From NCBI GenBank assembly GCA_913054415.1, contig CAJXII010000056.1:1-9457 (forward strand): a stretch of DNA of 9,457 bases, given 5' to 3'. The number at the start of each line of letters is the position of its first letter. Position 1 is the first letter of the stretch. Positions 7,695 through 9,457 of this stretch are shown one piece after another. Source of the DNA: an uncultured Arcobacter sp. (lineage in GTDB: Bacteria; Campylobacterota; Campylobacteria; Campylobacterales; Arcobacteraceae). A model generated the notes under the pieces. It made no database searches. It was not told the origin of the DNA and saw only the letters and a program-made list of their open reading frames with translations. Made by a program: the position numbers and the translations under genes.

Positions 7695-8876
7695 TTGAAA
7701 TATCAAGAGCTTTTTGGACAATATCCGATTATCAAACAGATCTCAATATTGCAGTTTATCGCATATATGGGAGCTTGGTTTTCAAATGTAGCAATCTATA
7801 GTATGCTAGTAGATTTTAATGCTAGTGCTTTTACTATATCACTTGTAACTGCTATGTATTTTTTACCAGCGGTTATATTATCCCCTTTTAGTGGAACTTT
7901 TGTAGATAGAGTTGATCCTAAAAAACTTATGATGATATTGTTATTTAGTGAATTGGCAATGACAATATCTTTTTTGACTATAAAATCTATAGATGATGTG
8001 CCTATGTTGTTGCTGTTTTTGTTTATAAGAACAAGTAGTGCTTCTATGTTTTTTACATCAGAGATGACACTTATGCCAAAACTTATCAAAGGTGAAGCAC
8101 TTGTTAAGGCAAATGAGTTACACTCAATCATCTGGTCTTTTACTTTTACAGCAGGTATGGCACTAGGTGGAGTTGTGGTGCATAGTTTTGGGATAAAAAG
8201 TGCATTTATTATAGATAGTAGTATGTTTGTCATATCGATATTGATATTATCTAAAATAGATTTTGATATAGAGATTAAAAAAGTTACACAAACTATTTTT
8301 AGTTCGATAAAAGATGGATATGATTATATTATAGCACATAAAGAGATTATAAAGCTTATATTTTTACATGGATCTGTAGGATTAACTGCTTTTGATACTT
8401 TAGTAACACTACTTGCAAACTACCACTATAAATATATAATCGCTGTGCCACTTGCTATTGGGTTATCCAATGCCACAAGAGCTTTAGCTTTGATGATAGG
8501 ACCATTGGTGATACAAAGATGGGTAAGTAAAACTAATCTTTTTTATATATTTGTATTTCAAGGTATATTTATTATTATTTGGGGATTTGTTCAAAATAAT
8601 TTTTATAGTGGTTTGGTGGGGATATTTTTTACAGGATTGTTAACCACTACACTTTGGTCATATACTTATGCTTTGATTCAAGAAAGAGTAGAGCATAATT
8701 ATTTAGGAAGAGTTTTAGCATATAATGAGATGATATTTATGCTTTCAAATGTATTTACTACACTATTTATTGGTATTATGGTATCATTTATAGATTTGAT
8801 GTGGATTACGATAATACTTGGTGTTTTATTTATTTTGGTGGGATTTTATTATAGGAGTCAAAAAATATGGATATAG
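7695..8876 (+). CDS. MFS exporter, 12 TM, EntS-like (MFS_3) type
   Basis: This inner-membrane major facilitator transporter of 393 residues has about 12 hydrophobic segments and probably exports a small molecule in exchange for protons. The loop after the second segment carries motif A, GTFVDRVDPKK at 67-77. Near 331-341 is RVEHNYLGRVL, the RV-x(n)-GRV pattern seen in the EntS-like MFS_3 group. The substrate cannot be told; EntS itself exports enterobactin, but no siderophore genes are visible here. The only plausible start is TTG at 7695. No ATG or GTG lies in frame upstream, and the first in-frame ATG (codon 25) is inside the first membrane segment. There is no clear ribosome site, so translation may be coupled to the adaptor gene 10 bases upstream. 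The 3' end overlaps the next small gene by 10 bases. Confidence 0.88.
   Translation: MKYQELFGQYPIIKQISILQFIAYMGAWFSNVAIYSMLVDFNASAFTISLVTAMYFLPAVILSPFSGTFVDRVDPKKLMMILLFSELAMTISFLTIKSIDDVPMLLLFLFIRTSSASMFFTSEMTLMPKLIKGEALVKANELHSIIWSFTFTAGMALGGVVVHSFGIKSAFIIDSSMFVISILILSKIDFDIEIKKVTQTIFSSIKDGYDYIIAHKEIIKLIFLHGSVGLTAFDTLVTLLANYHYKYIIAVPLAIGLSNATRALALMIGPLVIQRWVSKTNLFYIFVFQGIFIIIWGFVQNNFYSGLVGIFFTGLLTTTLWSYTYALIQERVEHNYLGRVLAYNEMIFMLSNVFTTLFIGIMVSFIDLMWITIILGVLFILVGFYYRSQKIWI
8853..8857 (+). promoter_or_regulatory. Shine-Dalgarno of the overlapping small gene
   Basis: AGGAG lies inside the last codons of the MFS gene, 9 bases before the ATG at 8867. It is strong evidence that this overlapping reading frame is translated. 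Confidence 0.7.
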
Positions 8877-9103
8877 AGGAAAATATAGAGTTAAGAGTTT
8901 TACTTTTGGCAATTTATAAAAAACAGGAAAATGATACTTTTTTGGATGTGATTAAAACTATGGAAAATAGCAGGGTTTTCAACCTAAAAACAGGTAAAAA
9001 ATATCTTAAACGACTAAAAGAGTTAAACTATATTATAGATGATAGTTTAACTTTAATAGGTATCCAAAAAGCAAAAGAGGTAGAGCAAGAGTTTAGTTTA
9101 TAA
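8867..9103 (+). CDS. Small conserved-looking protein, possible winged-helix fold
   Basis: I do not recognise a named family. The 78-residue protein is soluble and charged. It seems to hold two or three helices (about 4-18, 23-32, 38-50), a short hairpin (NYIIDDSLTLIG, 52-63) and a final helix (AKEVEQEF). A helix-helix-helix-hairpin order like this is reminiscent of a winged-helix DNA-binding domain, but no recognition helix can be proven by eye. A perfect AGGAG site 9 bases upstream supports the ATG, and the frame overlaps the MFS gene by 10 bases, which suggests co-translation. Base and codon use match the neighbours. It could be a regulator of the exporter or an unrelated small protein; the position alone does not decide. 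Confidence 0.75.
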   Translation: MDIEENIELRVLLLAIYKKQENDTFLDVIKTMENSRVFNLKTGKKYLKRLKELNYIIDDSLTLIGIQKAKEVEQEFSL

Positions 9104-9125
9104 AATGATTTTCTACAGAATCATT
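9104..9125 (+). terminator. Hairpin after the nadK operon, possible terminator
   Basis: Directly after the stop codon, AATGATT pairs with AATCATT. With one T-G and one T-A pair added inside, the stem is 9 bp around a CTAC loop. The stem is AT-rich and no clean T-run follows, only mixed A/T sequence, so termination by this hairpin alone would be weak. Its position at the operon end is the main support. Confidence 0.4.
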
Positions 9126-9162
9126 AGAATTTAGTGTAAATTTGATTAGATTTTATAAAAAG

Positions 9163-9195
9163 TTGTCTTGACAAATTGGGGTAGTTTATAGACAA
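9163..9195. repeat. TTGTC/GACAA short dyad with a further copy
   Basis: TTGTC (9163-9167) and GACAA (9170-9174) form a perfect small palindrome with a 2-base centre. GACAA recurs at 9191-9195, 21 bases (about two helical turns) from the first. The palindrome includes a TTGACA hexamer (9168-9173); a GACAAT 17 bases later is a poor -10. It may be a weak promoter with operator-like repeats, or chance. Confidence 0.2.
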
Positions 9196-9427
9196 TACAA
9201 ATATTATACAAAAGATATTTCAAACTAATAAATTATTTGCAAAGTGGCAAAATAAAGATGTAAAATTATTATTAAATAAAAAGATCGAACCAACCCTATC
9301 AAACAGAGAAAGAGTTATAATGGATATAAGAGTGCTAAAATTTAAAGATGGAGTTCTTATAGAAACGAAGAATAAAAAGGAAGAATTTACACAAAAAACA
9401 TTAAACCCAAATAAATCCATAATATAA
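9185..9427 (+). pseudogene. Unrecognised open frame without a normal start, possible gene remnant
   Basis: The plus strand holds 80 sense codons ending in TAA at 9425. The strand is purine-rich and uses AAA, ATA, GAT and AGA codons like the real genes nearby, and the product (for example KLFAKWQNKDVKLLL, 16-30, and REKVIMD-like RERVIMDI near 41-48) looks more like a soluble protein than noise. There is no ATG, GTG or TTG at its head; the first in-frame ATG is at 9320 and would leave only 35 residues. A TAG at 9182 closes it upstream. In another frame a TTG at 9168 reads seven codons to a TAG at 9189, so a single-base slip near 9185 could join the two. It may be a decayed, frameshifted or non-standard-start gene. 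I cannot assign a function. Confidence 0.3.
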
Positions 9428-9457
9428 AATCTACCATCCAATTCTAAAAAAGTATCA

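Larger units (their letters stand above)
9104..9457. other. Region after the nadK operon with no confident gene
   Basis: These 354 bases contain a weak hairpin, the TTGTC/GACAA dyad and the start-less frame described separately. A minus-strand frame (about 9220-9457, ATG at 9441) is also open, but it is rich in Phe and Ser, uses codons such as CTG, TCG and AGG that its neighbours avoid, and reads as the complement of the purine-rich frame. No tRNA, transposase or repeat array is visible, and the last 30 bases show nothing. Confidence 0.5.

Noticed and set aside
7796..8233. Minus-strand open frame of 145 codons inside the MFS gene
   Set aside because: It lies wholly antisense to a gene with clear membrane segments and motif A; its hydrophobic residues mirror the transporter's codons.
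9220..9441. Minus-strand open frame of 73 codons, rich in Phe and Ser
   Set aside because: It is the complement of a purine-rich plus-strand frame, uses codons rare in the neighbouring genes, and has no ribosome site or recognisable motif.

Overview
The window is AT-rich (about two thirds A+T by eye) and gene-dense. It looks like chromosomal core sequence from a Campylobacterota (epsilonproteobacterial) genome, plausibly of the Sulfurimonas/Sulfurovum/Arcobacter type. The reasons are the low-GC codon use, the AT-rich promoters with extended -10 elements and no clear -35 boxes, the leuS-lptE-folC order with a small DUF6394-like membrane protein in front, and the nadK-recN pair on the other side. 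The genus is inference; the coding content is seen directly.

The layout is two divergent operons read outward from one 81-99 bp intergenic region (about 4472-4570). The leftward (minus) operon runs small membrane protein -> leuS -> lptE -> folC (4471 down to 4). Its genes are separated by 7 bases at most: stop and start overlap as TAATG between the membrane protein and leuS, 7 bases separate leuS from lptE, and 1 base separates lptE from folC. It combines leucine charging, LPS export and folate synthesis, a housekeeping set.

The rightward (plus) operon runs nadK -> recN -> a short secreted HlyD-like adaptor -> a 12-TM MFS exporter -> a 78-residue protein of unknown function (4571 to 9103). 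It is equally tight: a 4-base TTGA overlap, then gaps of 4 and 10 bases, then a 10-base overlap. The adaptor and MFS protein probably work together in export across the envelope. NAD kinase and RecN are the usual core members. Two of these genes, recN and the MFS gene, appear to start with TTG.

The intergenic region holds two clear extended -10 elements pointing away from each other. The minus one gives a short leader with a strong AGGAG site. The plus one lies exactly six bases before the nadK ATG, so nadK is predicted to be made from a leaderless mRNA. This is the most distinctive regulatory feature here.

After 9103 come a weak hairpin and 354 bases with no confident gene. They contain a purine-rich open frame of 80 codons (9185-9427) without a usual start, possibly a decayed or frameshifted gene. 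I saw no tRNA, rRNA, CRISPR array, insertion sequence, defence system or phage gene. Nothing here amounts to a clearly new biological system.
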